A stretch of DNA of 64,000 bases, taken from the NCBI GenBank assembly GCA_029968055.1, contig JASCNX010000001.1:1302001-1366000 (forward strand), written 5' to 3'. The notes under the pieces were generated by a model. That model was not told the DNA's origin. It ran no database searches and worked only from the letters and a program-made list of their open reading frames with translations. Position numbers and translations under genes: made by a program. How positions within the stretch are numbered: the stretch's first letter is position 1; each line of letters starts with the position of its first letter. Source of the DNA: Xenophilus aerolatus. Lineage in GTDB: Bacteria; Pseudomonadota; Gammaproteobacteria; Burkholderiales; Burkholderiaceae_C. Positions 34,701 to 46,357 of the stretch are shown piece by piece.

Positions 34701-34727
34701 AACAAAAAAGCCCGCAGGGCGGGCTTT
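34701..34727 (-). terminator. Rho-independent terminator after the clpB-membrane protein pair
   Basis: Nine-pair stem AAAGCCCGC (34707-34715) and GCGGGCTTT (34719-34727) with a three-base loop. On the minus strand it is followed by a run of six T (A at 34704-34709 on plus). It lies 22 bp after the stop of the membrane-protein gene and separates that transcript from the NRPS gene. Confidence 0.88.
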
Positions 34728-34748
34728 CGAAGGGGCGCGACAGGCCCG

Positions 34749-35111
34749 TCAGCGTGAAGGGCCCACCCGTCGGCTCGGGACGTCGGTCACGTCCTCGGCC
34801 GGGCCGATGCCGCTCAGGCGGCTGCCGACGCTGCCCGCCGCCTCGCCGCGGGCGCGGGCCGAAGCCACGTCCGCGGCGCCCGGAGCGCTGCCATGACGCG
34901 CGGCAGAAGCGCGAAAGCGCTCGAAGCCGGCGCGCGGGTCGAAGCGGTTGCCGAACATCACGGTCCACGGCGTGAGCGGCCGGCCGGTGAGGCGGGCCCA
35001 CCCGGCGCGGGCCATCCACACCGCGACCAGCAGCAGGGCCGCCACGGCCAGGCTGGCCGCGAACAGCAGGCCGATGAAGAACAGGAAAACGCGGATCAGA
35101 AAGCTGAACAT
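34749..35111 (-). CDS. Small membrane protein of unknown function downstream of clpB
   Basis: 120 residues. The N-terminus has one long hydrophobic segment or a hairpin, FLIRVFLFFIGLLFAASLAVAALLLVAVW (residues 4-32), followed by a basic loop and a disordered alanine-, arginine- and serine-rich tail. No family is recognised. It starts six bases after the clpB stop and is followed by a strong terminator, so it is probably co-expressed with ClpB and may be heat-induced. GNRFDPRAGFERFRASA may form a cytoplasmic helix. Confidence 0.72.
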   Translation of the reverse strand: MFSFLIRVFLFFIGLLFAASLAVAALLLVAVWMARAGWARLTGRPLTPWTVMFGNRFDPRAGFERFRASAARHGSAPGAADVASARARGEAAGSVGSRLSGIGPAEDVTDVPSRRVGPSR

Positions 35112-35117
35112 GAACGC

Positions 35118-37739
<2,622 letters not shown>

Positions 37740-37765
37740 GAAAATAAACCTCCGGACTGCCGCGC

Positions 37766-37793
37766 ATCTGCGGGTTCTACCCCCGAAATCAAG
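37766..37793 (-). promoter_or_regulatory. Candidate sigma-32 (heat-shock) promoter of clpB
   Basis: On the minus strand CTTGATT (37793-37787) is followed after 12 bases by CCCGCAGAT (37774-37766). The consensus is CTTGAAA-N11-16-CCCCATNT. The -35 matches five of seven bases, the -10 less well. It lies about 25-55 bp before the clpB start, fitting known control of this gene. Confidence 0.45.
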
Positions 37794-37990
37794 GCGTTCC
37801 TATCGGCCGAAGCCGTTTTTTTGGGCGCTTGGTTGCGCTGGATCAGGCACGATGCCGCTGGCCGCCCAAGGCAGTCGCCGTGACGGCGGCAGCGGCGAAG
37901 GCCCACAATGCGGCCCGGCCGCCGGTCGCGGGCGCAGTTCCTGCATGGCGTCGCGCCTCATCGCAGCTTTCCCATCGGAGTTTTTCTTCC

Positions 37991-39001
37991 ATGCCTCCTT
38001 TCTCCTCACCGAAATTCTTCCTCGCCGGCGGCACGCGCCTGCTGCGCCGGACCTTCGCCGTCGGCGCCCTGCTCGCCGCCGCCGGGCTGGCCCAGGCCCA
38101 GCCCACGGGCGCACCGATCCGCCTGCTGGTGGGCTTTCCCGCGGGCGCGGGCACCGACGCCATCGCGCGCACGCTGGCCGAGAAGCTCAAGGACGAATTG
38201 GGCACCGCGGTGGTGGTCGAGAACCGCGCCGGCGCGGGCGGACAGATCGCCGCCCAGGCGCTGCGCGCGGCGCCGGCCGACGGCCACACCCTGTTCCTCA
38301 CGCACGACCACAGCATCGCCATCCTGCCGCTGGTCACGAAGAACCCGGGCTTCAACCCGGCCACCGACTTCACGCCGGTGGCGGGCTTCGCCACCTTCGC
38401 CAACGTGCTGGCCGTCTCGGGCGCCACGCCGGCCAAGACCATGACCGAGTACGTCAACTGGGTGAAGACCCAGAAGGGCGGCAAGGACACCATCGGCGTG
38501 CCGGCCCCCGGCTCGATCCCGGTCTTCCTCGTGCAGCTGATCGCCAAGAAGTACGGCATCGACGTGCAGGCCGCGCCCTACCGGGGCAGCGCGCCCATGA
38601 CGGCCGACATGCTGGGCAACCAGATCGCGGCCGGCATCGCCTCGGTGCCCGACTTCATCGAATACCAGAAGACCGGCAAGGTGCGCATCGTCGCCACCAT
38701 CGGCGCCAAGCGCGACCCGCTGCTGCCGCAGGTGCCCACCTTCACCGAACTGGGCTTCGAGAACCTGACCGACTACCCCTGGTACGGCGTATTCGCACCG
38801 GTCGGCACGCCGCAACCGGTGGTCGACAAGTTCGGTGCAGCGCTGCAGAAGGTGCTGGCCATGCCCGACGTGAAGAAGAAGCTCACCGACCTGGGCCTGA
38901 ACGTCGCCTTCGAGCCGCAGGGCCAATTCGCCGGGCGCGTGCGCAGCTACACGAACACCTGGGCGGGCATCATCAAGGCGAGTGGTTTCCAGCCGCAGTG
39001 A
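37991..39001 (+). CDS. Bug-type (tripartite tricarboxylate family) periplasmic solute receptor
   Basis: 336 residues from the ATG at 37991. A basic N-terminus and hydrophobic core ending QAQ near residue 37 form a signal peptide. PIRLLVGFPAGAGTDAIARTLAEKL and VENRAGAGGQIAAQALRAAPADGHTL are the two family loops, and APYRGSAPMTADMLGNQIAAG is the third. LVTKNPGFNPATDFTPV is also conserved. It is single, divergent from clpB, and ends at a strong terminator. No partner genes lie near, so ligand and membrane partner are unknown. Confidence 0.91.
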   Translation: MPPFSSPKFFLAGGTRLLRRTFAVGALLAAAGLAQAQPTGAPIRLLVGFPAGAGTDAIARTLAEKLKDELGTAVVVENRAGAGGQIAAQALRAAPADGHTLFLTHDHSIAILPLVTKNPGFNPATDFTPVAGFATFANVLAVSGATPAKTMTEYVNWVKTQKGGKDTIGVPAPGSIPVFLVQLIAKKYGIDVQAAPYRGSAPMTADMLGNQIAAGIASVPDFIEYQKTGKVRIVATIGAKRDPLLPQVPTFTELGFENLTDYPWYGVFAPVGTPQPVVDKFGAALQKVLAMPDVKKKLTDLGLNVAFEPQGQFAGRVRSYTNTWAGIIKASGFQPQ

Positions 39002-39030
39002 GCCGCCTCCGGGCGCTGTGCCCATTGGCC

Positions 39031-39058
39031 AAAGGGGTTCTTCGGAACCCCTTTTTTT
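39031..39058 (+). terminator. Rho-independent terminator with TTCG tetraloop
   Basis: Ten-pair stem AAAGGGGTTC (39031-39040) and GAACCCCTTT (39045-39054) closed by C(TTCG)G, an extra-stable loop, and followed by a T-run to 39058. It lies 30 bp after the Bug receptor stop. Confidence 0.92.
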
Positions 39059-39089
39059 ATGGGCCCCCCGGGCTTCGCCCACCGTCCGC

Positions 39090-39134
39090 GTGACGAATCT
39101 GACCGTTTGTCAATAAATGTCGCAAAGGTCAGGT
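39090..39134 (+). promoter_or_regulatory. Possible promoter region of the minor-pilin operon with inverted repeat
   Basis: GTGACG (39090-39095) and AATAAA (39112-39117) have weak sigma-70 character with 16-bp spacing. They are covered by an inverted repeat, CTGACC (39099-39104) and GGTCAG (39127-39132). The region is AT-richer than its flanks and lies 75-120 bp before the first pilin gene. I saw no sigma-54 GG-N10-GC element. Confidence 0.3.
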
Positions 39135-39208
39135 AGCGCCAAGTCGCCGCCGAGACCCTACGTCCTCCGAGCCGATTTCAGGTGGAGAAGCAGCCTGCGA
39201 GGACCCCC

Positions 39209-39691
39209 ATGCACAACGCCGACCGAACGCCCGTACGCCACGCACGCCCCCGCCCGAAGCGCACTGGCGGCTTCACGCTCATCGAGGTGATGGTCACGGT
39301 GGCCATCGTCGCCATCCTGGCCGCCATCGCCTACCCGTCGTACCGCGACTACGTGATGCGCGGCCGGCTGGTGGACGCGACCACCGGGCTGGCCACGCTG
39401 CGCGCCAACATGGAGCGGTACTTCCAGGACAACCGGACTTACAAGTCGACAGGCGCCTTCACCTCGCCCTGCCTTGCGACGCCGGCCCCGACCTTAGGCT
39501 ACTTTCAGCTCAGTTGCACCAGCGGCCAGCCGACCGACACGACCTACAAGTTGCAGGCCGTCGGCTCAGGGCCCGTCACCGGGTTCACGTTCTACGTCGA
39601 TCAGACGAACACTCGCTCCACCGACGTGAGCGGCGTATCCGGCTGGAGCAGTTGCGCCAACGACTGGGTGACGAGGGCCGGCGGATGCTGA
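39209..39691 (+). CDS. pilE: Type IV pilin-like protein (PilE family minor pilin)
   Basis: 160 residues from the ATG at 39209, preferred because GAGG (39199-39202) precedes it; a GTG at 39182 is the alternative. A basic leader of about 21 residues ends at the prepilin peptidase site GG^FTLIEV with Glu5, followed by the helix MVTVAIVAILAAIAYPSYRDYVMRGRL. The C-terminal half has paired cysteines (CLATP, SCTSG, SCANDW, GGC) that form the pilin D-region disulphides. PilE-type proteins in this place are minor pilins that start assembly or bind DNA. Its stop overlaps the next start by seven bases. Confidence 0.88.
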   Translation: MHNADRTPVRHARPRPKRTGGFTLIEVMVTVAIVAILAAIAYPSYRDYVMRGRLVDATTGLATLRANMERYFQDNRTYKSTGAFTSPCLATPAPTLGYFQLSCTSGQPTDTTYKLQAVGSGPVTGFTFYVDQTNTRSTDVSGVSGWSSCANDWVTRAGGC

Positions 39692-40293
39692 CGCGCTCGC
39701 GCCCGGCCGCCCGCCCGCGCGGCTTCTCGCTCATCGAGCTGATGGTGACGGTCAGCCTCCTTGGCGTGCTGGTGATGCTGGCCATGCCCAGCATGGCCGC
39801 ATGGATCCGCAACAACAAGGTCCGCACGGTGGCCGATGCCCTGCACAACGGGCTGCGCGTGGCGCAGTCCGAGGCCACGCGCCGCAGCCGGCAGGTGGTG
39901 TTCGCGCTGACCAACAGCCCGACGCCCGCCACCAGCCTCACGGCCGTGGTCAATGGCAGCTACTGGGCGGCCAAGACCGTCAAGCTCGCCACGGGCAACA
40001 CCGACGCGGCCGACTTCATCGACAGCGGTACGCTCAACGGGACCTCCTCGGACGTGCAGATCATCGGCCCCGTCACCATCTGCTTCAGTGCCCTGGGACG
40101 CATGGTCACGAACACGACCCCGGGCGTGAGCGGCGGCAGTTGCGACACGGCGAGCGGCACGGCCCAGTACGACATCAAGCTCGATGGCCCGGAGGCGCGG
40201 CCGCTGCGCGTGCTGGTGAGCCTCGGCGGGCAGGTGCGCATGTGCGACCCGGCCAAGGCCCTCTCGTCCACCCATCCGGACGGATGCCCATGA
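39685..40293 (+). CDS. fimT: FimT/GspH family pseudopilin
   Basis: 202 residues. The short leader MLTRSRPAARPRG is followed by the cleavage site G^FSLIELMVTVSLLGVLVMLA. MAAWIRNNKVRTVADALHNGLRVAQSEATRRSRQVVFAL is the FimT/GspH helical neck and start of the beta domain. It is the minor pilin that with PilV, PilW, PilX and PilE forms the tip-initiating complex; in some species FimT binds DNA during uptake. It overlaps the genes on both sides. Confidence 0.88.
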   Translation: MLTRSRPAARPRGFSLIELMVTVSLLGVLVMLAMPSMAAWIRNNKVRTVADALHNGLRVAQSEATRRSRQVVFALTNSPTPATSLTAVVNGSYWAAKTVKLATGNTDAADFIDSGTLNGTSSDVQIIGPVTICFSALGRMVTNTTPGVSGGSCDTASGTAQYDIKLDGPEARPLRVLVSLGGQVRMCDPAKALSSTHPDGCP

Positions 40294-40712
40294 ACACGAA
40301 GCGCCGTCCCTCCATTGCGCAAGGCTTCGCGCTGCTCGAGGTCCTGGTCTCCATCCTGCTGCTGTCCTTCGGCATCCTCGGGATCGTGGGGTTGCAGGCG
40401 CGCGCCATCAACTTCTCGGTCGACGCCGAGGACCGCAACCGCGCCGCGCTGCTGGCCAACGAAGTGGCCACCGACATGTGGGTGTACCGCTCGGTGACGA
40501 TCCCGGCCACCCTGCTGGCCGCGTGGCAGACCAAGGTCGGCACGCCCACGGCCGGGGGACTGCCTTCGGGCAGCGGCACCGTCACACCGGTACCGGGCAG
40601 CAGCAACAGCGCCGACATCACCATCACCTGGCTGGCGCCCAACCACACGACGGACGCCGGCAATGCGGGCAACGCCGGCAGCCGCTTCTCGACGCGGGTG
40701 ACGCTGCCATGA
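40290..40712 (+). CDS. pilV: Type IV pilus modification protein PilV
   Basis: 140 residues. Leader MNTKRRPSIAQG then ^FALLEVLVSILLLSFGILGIVGLQARAI, the prepilin helix with Glu5 and the typical PilV glycine pattern. RNRAALLANEVATDMW is the conserved neck. It starts four bases before the fimT stop and ends four bases into pilW, so translation is coupled. Minor pilin of the tip complex. Confidence 0.88.
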   Translation: MNTKRRPSIAQGFALLEVLVSILLLSFGILGIVGLQARAINFSVDAEDRNRAALLANEVATDMWVYRSVTIPATLLAAWQTKVGTPTAGGLPSGSGTVTPVPGSSNSADITITWLAPNHTTDAGNAGNAGSRFSTRVTLP

Positions 40713-41935
40713 CGCGCGCGTTGTCGAGATCGCCGACGCGGCTGGCAGTCCGTGGCCTGACGCTGGTCGAGCTGCTGGTGGCCATCACCATCGGCCTCGT
40801 GCTCACGCTGGCCGTGACCGGCATCGTCGTCGTGAGCGAATCGCACCGCCGATCAATGACCGCAGTCAACGACGCCAACCAGTCGGGCGCCTACGCCGCA
40901 TCGGTGCTGGACCTCGCCGTGCGCAGCGCGGGCTCTGGCTTCGTGCAGGCCGCCGACCAGGGCGCCTTCGGCTGCCAGCTGAGTGCGACCGGCGAACTGC
41001 CGCGGGCGACGCCATTTCCGGCGCCCTTCACGAACAGCTTCCTGGCCGGCAAGACGTCGAGCCTGCGGCTCGCGCCGGTGCTGATCGCGAAGAACCAGTC
41101 CGACGCCGGCTCCGACGTGCTGGTCGTGATGCGCGGCAACGGTGCCGCCGGCGACGTGCCGCGCCGCATCACCAGCCCCGGCGATGCGGTCACGCTCAAG
41201 CTCGACGCGACCACGGCCTTCAATGCCAACGACCTGGTGCTCGTGAGCCGCGCGGGCACGGGGGACTGCCTCATCGAGCAGGTCGCATCGGTCGGCACCG
41301 GCGCACTGAACCTGGGCGGCCCCTACTACACCGCCAGTGGCCCGAACACGCCCCTGTCCAGCTTCGCGGCCGACCTGAGCAGCTACGTCACTCCCCTGGG
41401 CAACACCGGGTCCGCCAGCGCGCCCTTCCAGCTCTTCGGCGTCGGGGCCAACAACACGCTGTACGCCTACGACCTCCCGCGCCCGACCACCGCCGACGAG
41501 TCGCAGGCACTCGCCAACGACGTCATGGAACTGCATGCCGTCTACGGCCTCGACAGCGACGGCGACGGCCGGCTGGACAGCTGGGCCAGCCCCGACGCGA
41601 CCGGCAACCCCGCGGAGACCGCCATGCCCGGCTATGACATCGACACCGTGATGGCCAACCCCGCCAAGATGAAGCGCATCGTCGCGGTGCGCCTGGCGCT
41701 GGTGCTGCGCGACACCCAGTACGAAAAGGGCGACTCGCAATCCGACAAGGGCATGGTGGCGCCGATGACCCTCAGCTACTTCACCGACCTGAAGAACTCG
41801 GCCGGCGCGTCGCTCGCCGGCACCACGACGCTGGCCACCGACCCCACGGTCGACGTCGAAGCGCGCCACTACCGCTACCGCGTGGTCGAAACCACGATTC
41901 CGCTGCGCAACATGCTGATCCTCACCGCACCATGA
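40709..41935 (+). CDS. pilW: Type IV pilus assembly protein PilW
   Basis: 408 residues. MTRALSRSPTRLAVRG then ^LTLVELLVAITIGLVLTLAVTGI forms the prepilin signal and helix. This is one of the large minor pilins. In the C-terminal domain, YGLDSDGDGRLDSW looks like a calcium-binding loop often found in PilW, and PAKMKRIVAVRLALVLRD is conserved. A few cysteines (FGCQL, GDCLIEQ) may pair. It overlaps both neighbours by four bases. Confidence 0.88.
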   Translation: MTRALSRSPTRLAVRGLTLVELLVAITIGLVLTLAVTGIVVVSESHRRSMTAVNDANQSGAYAASVLDLAVRSAGSGFVQAADQGAFGCQLSATGELPRATPFPAPFTNSFLAGKTSSLRLAPVLIAKNQSDAGSDVLVVMRGNGAAGDVPRRITSPGDAVTLKLDATTAFNANDLVLVSRAGTGDCLIEQVASVGTGALNLGGPYYTASGPNTPLSSFAADLSSYVTPLGNTGSASAPFQLFGVGANNTLYAYDLPRPTTADESQALANDVMELHAVYGLDSDGDGRLDSWASPDATGNPAETAMPGYDIDTVMANPAKMKRIVAVRLALVLRDTQYEKGDSQSDKGMVAPMTLSYFTDLKNSAGASLAGTTTLATDPTVDVEARHYRYRVVETTIPLRNMLILTAP

Positions 41936-42528
41936 CCGCTCCCCGTTGCCCTCGATCCCCGCGAGCCCGCCAACGGGGCGTGGTGCTGCTGCTGTGCCTG
42001 GTGGTGCTGGTGATCCTCATGGCCGCGGGGGTGGCGGTCATCCGGTCGATGAACGCCTCGCTCTTCACCGCGGGGAACCTGGCCTTCAAGCGCGACCTGG
42101 TGAACCAGGGCGAACAGGCGCTGTCGACGGTGCTCGCCCAGTTCGGGCCCGGCGGCGCGCTGGCCAACGCGACGGCGACCGACCAGCCCGCGCTGAACTA
42201 CAAGGCATCGATGCTGCCGGCCAATGCGCAGGGCATTCCCACGGCGCTGCTCGACGACAGCACCTTCTCCGCCGTCGGCACGGCCGCCGACCTGCCCGGT
42301 GCCACACCCGACGTGACGATCCGCTACGTGGTCGACCGCCTGTGCGCCACCACCGGCGCGGCCGTGACCACCGGCTGCGTGCAGTCCGTCGGCGCACCGC
42401 CGGGCGGCACGGCCGGCACCCTGCGGCCCAGTGCACCGACGGCCACCGTCTACCGCCTGAGCGCGCGCGTGACCGGCCCGCGCAACACGCAGGTCTTCGT
42501 CCAATCGTCCATCACCAAACCCGACTGA
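41932..42528 (+). CDS. pilX: Type IV pilus assembly protein PilX
   Basis: 198 residues. A basic leader (PRSPRARQRG) is followed by VVLLLCLVVLVILMAAGVAVIRSMN, the hydrophobic helix of PilX/GspK-like minor pilins, which lack Glu5 at the usual place. FTAGNLAFKRDLVNQGEQAL is the conserved helix after it. The start overlaps pilW by four bases. It belongs to the tip complex and supports PilY1 export. Confidence 0.85.
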   Translation: MTAPRCPRSPRARQRGVVLLLCLVVLVILMAAGVAVIRSMNASLFTAGNLAFKRDLVNQGEQALSTVLAQFGPGGALANATATDQPALNYKASMLPANAQGIPTALLDDSTFSAVGTAADLPGATPDVTIRYVVDRLCATTGAAVTTGCVQSVGAPPGGTAGTLRPSAPTATVYRLSARVTGPRNTQVFVQSSITKPD

Positions 42529-42549
42529 GTCCGCAGGGGGAGAGACACC

Positions 42550-45500
42550 ATGCCGCCTTCTTTTTGTCTGCGACGGGCGTCGCACGCGGCGCGCCGCATC
42601 CTCGCGCCCGGCATTGCGTTGCTGCTGGCCTTGGCGGCCGCGGTGCCCGCGCTGGCGGTCACGCTGGCCGACCAGCCGGTGTTCGCCTCGTCCGACGTGC
42701 CGGGCAACCTCGCGCTGGCGCTGTCGGTCGAGTACCCGACGGCCATCAGCGTGGCCAACCTCGGCGACTACGCCGACGCCAGCGAGTACCTGGGCTACTT
42801 CGATCCGAAGAAGTGCTACAGCTACCAGGCGAACACCGCCGCGCCGGCGCAGGGCTACTTCCAGCCGGCGGGCGCCGCCAGCGGCAGCAACGGCCACAGC
42901 TGCTCCGGCCAGTGGAGTGGCAACTTCATGAACTGGGCAACGATGCAGACGATCGACCCCTTCCGCTGGGCGCTCACCGGCGGCTACCGGTCGGTCGACA
43001 CTGCGAGCCTGACGGTGCTCGAGAAGGCCTGGGGCTCCGCGCAGGGCTCGCAGTCGAACTTCCCGCTGCGCGGAACCTCCGCGGGTTCGGGGCACAAGCT
43101 GGCAAGCGCGCTCATCGCGTCGGTGACGCCCTTCTCGTGGAGCGCGTTCAACATGAGCATCTGGAGGCGTGGCAACCGCCTGGTGTTCAGCGGCACCAAC
43201 AGCGCATACAGCGATACGAGCAAGAACGGCGCCGACTGGGTCGACACGACCACGCAGAACGACGCTGGCACGGTCTACCAGGTGTACGTGCGCGTCAAGG
43301 TCTGCGACCCGTCGAACGGCACGGGCGGCGTCGAGGCGAACTGCGTCAAGTACGGCAGCAACTACAAGCCCGAAGGCCTGATGCAGCAGTACGCCAACAA
43401 GATCCGCTACAGCGCCTTCTCGTACCTCTACACCAGCGACGGAAACACGCAAGGCGGCGTGATGCGCGCGGCCATGGGCTTCATCGGGCCGACCTACCCG
43501 CAGCCGTTGTCGACCACCGTCGTGACCAACCCCAAGGCCGAATGGGACCCCACCACCGGCGTCATGACGGCCAACCCGGACAGCACGCTCGACAGCACCG
43601 TCACCAACAGCGGCGCGATGAACTACCTCAACAAGTTCGGCCAGTCGGCGCAGGCATACATGACCTACGACAACGTGAGCGAGCTGTACTACGCGGTGCT
43701 GCGCTATTTCGAGAACCTGGGCAACGTGCCCGAGTGGACGGCCAACCTCGACGCCACCAAGCGCGACGGCTTCCCCGCACCCACGAGCTGGGCCGGCAAG
43801 GACCCGATCTCCTACTCCTGCCAGAAGAACTTCGTGCTGGGCATCGGCGACGACAACACCCACTTCGACGTCAACACCGGCGGCGGCACCCTGACCAAGT
43901 CCGGACGCACCATGCCGCCGCTGGTGGCCAGCGACAGCTTCAACCAGTCGCAGACCTGGACCCGCGCGATCGAGACGCTCGAAGGCCTGACCGGACGCAA
44001 CGGGGCCTGGGGCGACCAGGGCTCGGAGTACATCGCCGGCCTGGCCTACGGCGCACACGTGCTGGACATCCGCCCGGACCTCACGGGCACGCAGACCCTG
44101 TCGACCTACTGGATGGACGTGATGGAGTACCAGTACGCCCTGGATCGCAACCCGTACTGGCTGGCCACCAAGTACGGCGGCTTCAGCGTGCCCGCCGGCT
44201 ACGACATCGCGACGACCACGCCGCTGGCGCAGAGCGCCTGGAACAGCTCGGGCGACACCATCAACATGAACGGCACGACGCGCCCGCGGCCCGACAACTA
44301 CTTCCTGGCCGGCAACGCAGCGCTGATGGTTGCCGGCCTGAAGGCGGCCTTCACCAACATCGCCAACGCGATCAAGGCCTTCACCACCTCGTACTCGCTG
44401 GCCAGCGCGGCGGTGCAGTCGGGCGACGCCGCCTACGCGTCGCAGTACGACTCCAAGGGATGGACCGGCGTGGTGACGGCCCGGCAGGTGAACTACGCGA
44501 CCGACGGCACCCCCTCGTCCACCGACGTGTGGAACACCACGACGACGCTGGAGAGCCAGCTCGCCGGCACCGGCTGGAACACGGGGCGGCAGGTCGTCAC
44601 CTGGAACGGCACGGCGGGTGTGCCTTTTCGCACCACCAACAGCGGCACGGCGACCGGCCTGACCAGCGCGCAGATCGGTGCGCTGGACACCAGCTACCGC
44701 AGCGGAAACGACAGCAGCGACTACCTCAACTACCTGCGGGGCGACCGCACGCAGGAGAGTTCCTCGACCGCTGCCGGCAGCAGCAAGGCGTATCGCACAC
44801 GCTCTCTGCTTCTGGCCGACATCGTCGACTCGAAGGTGGTGCCGGTCGGGCCGCCGGCTGCCCCCTACGCAGAATCGTCCAATCTGGGCTACACGGTCTT
44901 CAAGGCCAACAACACGGGCCGCACGACCATGGTCTACGTGGGCGCCAACGACGGCATGCTGCACGCCTTCGACGGCTCGCTCACCGGCAGCACGGCGGGC
45001 AAGGAGAAGTTCGCGTACATCCCGAGCGGCATGTACCTGAAGGCCAGCACCACCGACACCGATTCGCTGCTCGGCCAGCTGGGCAATCCCAACTACGTCC
45101 ACCACGACTACGTCGACGCCACCCCCACCGTGGCCGACGTGGACTTCAACAAGGCCGCCGGCGCTTTCACGACCAGCGGTACCGGGGCCAACGCGAACTG
45201 GCGCACGCTGCTGGTCGGGGGCCTGGGCAAGGGTGGCACGGGCTGGTTCGGCATCGACGTGACAAGCCCGGCCGCCATGAGTTCCGAGACGGCCACCGCC
45301 GGCAAGGTGCTGTGGGAGGTGAGCGATTCCACGATGGGCTACAGCTTCGGCAGCCCGATCATCGTGAAGACCCGCAAATACGGCTGGGTGGTGGTGCTGA
45401 CCTCGGGCTATAACAATGCCGACGGCTACGGCTACCTCTACTTCGTCGATCCGCGCAACGGCACGATCCTCGAGAAGGTCAAGACCGGCATGGTGGCGCA

Positions 45501-46278
45501 CGGTCTGACGCAGGCGTCCGCCTTCGTGCAGGACTTCGGCGACTACACGGCCGACGCCATCTACGCCGGCGACCTCGACGGCAACGTGTGGCGCTTCGAC
45601 CTGACGGCCGCGACGGGCAACTACCCGGCGCCCACGCGCATCGCCACGCTCACCGACGCCGGCGGCAACATTCAGCCCGTCACGACGGCGCCGCTGATCG
45701 AGATCCACCCCGTGAGCCGCGCCCGCTTCGTGATGGTGGGCACCGGCAAGCTGCTGGACAGCAGCGACGTGAACACGAGTGCCGGCCAGACCTTCTATGC
45801 GCTGCTCGACGGCACATCGGGCGCCTTCAGCGCCGTGTCGACGCCGATCACGCGCTCGCAGCTCACGGCGCTGACGGACCCGACGGCCGGCATCAACCTC
45901 GCGACGACCAGCAAGGGCTGGTACATGGACCTGGGCAGCGGCTCCGGCGTGGCATGGCGGATCGTCGCCAGCCCCAGTGCCTTCAACGGCATCGTCGCCT
46001 TCAGCCCGCTGCTAACCACCGGCGATGCCTGCAGCCCCGCGGGGCAGAGCCGGCTCTACGTGATCAACTACGGGACCGGCAAGACGGTGCTCAACACCGC
46101 CGCGGCCTACGAGAATTTCACCGCCGCGCTCACGGACGTGCGCTTCGTCAACGTGAACGGCAAGCCGCAGTTGATCGTGGGCGACAACCAGGGCAACACG
46201 AAGAAGATCGATGCGAACCTGGTCAGCGGCACCTCGCTGCGCCTGCTGAACTGGCGCGAGATCGCGGTTCCCGAATGA
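42550..46278 (+). CDS. pilY1: Type IV pilus tip adhesin PilY1
   Basis: 1242 residues with a signal peptide ending near residue 35 (LALAAAVPALAVT). The N-terminal half has a von Willebrand-like/variable region with many aromatic repeats. The C-terminal half holds the PilC/PilY1 beta-propeller: MVYVGANDGMLHAFDGSL, LLVGGLGKGGTGWFGIDVTSP, YLYFVDPRNGTILEKVKTG and YAGDLDGNVWRFDL, the last with the calcium-binding Asp cluster. PilY1 sits at the pilus tip and governs extension, adhesion and surface sensing. It is the last and largest gene of the operon, 21 bp after pilX, with no clear terminator after it. Confidence 0.93.
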   Translation: MPPSFCLRRASHAARRILAPGIALLLALAAAVPALAVTLADQPVFASSDVPGNLALALSVEYPTAISVANLGDYADASEYLGYFDPKKCYSYQANTAAPAQGYFQPAGAASGSNGHSCSGQWSGNFMNWATMQTIDPFRWALTGGYRSVDTASLTVLEKAWGSAQGSQSNFPLRGTSAGSGHKLASALIASVTPFSWSAFNMSIWRRGNRLVFSGTNSAYSDTSKNGADWVDTTTQNDAGTVYQVYVRVKVCDPSNGTGGVEANCVKYGSNYKPEGLMQQYANKIRYSAFSYLYTSDGNTQGGVMRAAMGFIGPTYPQPLSTTVVTNPKAEWDPTTGVMTANPDSTLDSTVTNSGAMNYLNKFGQSAQAYMTYDNVSELYYAVLRYFENLGNVPEWTANLDATKRDGFPAPTSWAGKDPISYSCQKNFVLGIGDDNTHFDVNTGGGTLTKSGRTMPPLVASDSFNQSQTWTRAIETLEGLTGRNGAWGDQGSEYIAGLAYGAHVLDIRPDLTGTQTLSTYWMDVMEYQYALDRNPYWLATKYGGFSVPAGYDIATTTPLAQSAWNSSGDTINMNGTTRPRPDNYFLAGNAALMVAGLKAAFTNIANAIKAFTTSYSLASAAVQSGDAAYASQYDSKGWTGVVTARQVNYATDGTPSSTDVWNTTTTLESQLAGTGWNTGRQVVTWNGTAGVPFRTTNSGTATGLTSAQIGALDTSYRSGNDSSDYLNYLRGDRTQESSSTAAGSSKAYRTRSLLLADIVDSKVVPVGPPAAPYAESSNLGYTVFKANNTGRTTMVYVGANDGMLHAFDGSLTGSTAGKEKFAYIPSGMYLKASTTDTDSLLGQLGNPNYVHHDYVDATPTVADVDFNKAAGAFTTSGTGANANWRTLLVGGLGKGGTGWFGIDVTSPAAMSSETATAGKVLWEVSDSTMGYSFGSPIIVKTRKYGWVVVLTSGYNNADGYGYLYFVDPRNGTILEKVKTGMVAHGLTQASAFVQDFGDYTADAIYAGDLDGNVWRFDLTAATGNYPAPTRIATLTDAGGNIQPVTTAPLIEIHPVSRARFVMVGTGKLLDSSDVNTSAGQTFYALLDGTSGAFSAVSTPITRSQLTALTDPTAGINLATTSKGWYMDLGSGSGVAWRIVASPSAFNGIVAFSPLLTTGDACSPAGQSRLYVINYGTGKTVLNTAAAYENFTAALTDVRFVNVNGKPQLIVGDNQGNTKKIDANLVSGTSLRLLNWREIAVPE

Positions 46279-46357
46279 GGCACCGTCGCGCGGCCTCTGC
46301 TCCGCAGCGCCTGTCGGGCCGTGCGCGAGTTCCGATCGACTCGCGGGCAAACGCAAC

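Noticed and set aside
41875-45708. A 1277-codon open frame on the minus strand opposite pilX and pilY1
   Set aside because: Its translation is valine-, arginine- and glycine-rich with no domain, and it lies wholly opposite pilW/pilX/pilY1 with clear family motifs. High GC leaves long open frames on the complement.
46279-46357. Terminator after pilY1
   Set aside because: I found no stem with a T-run; the two operons converge within 79 bp and may end by Rho.
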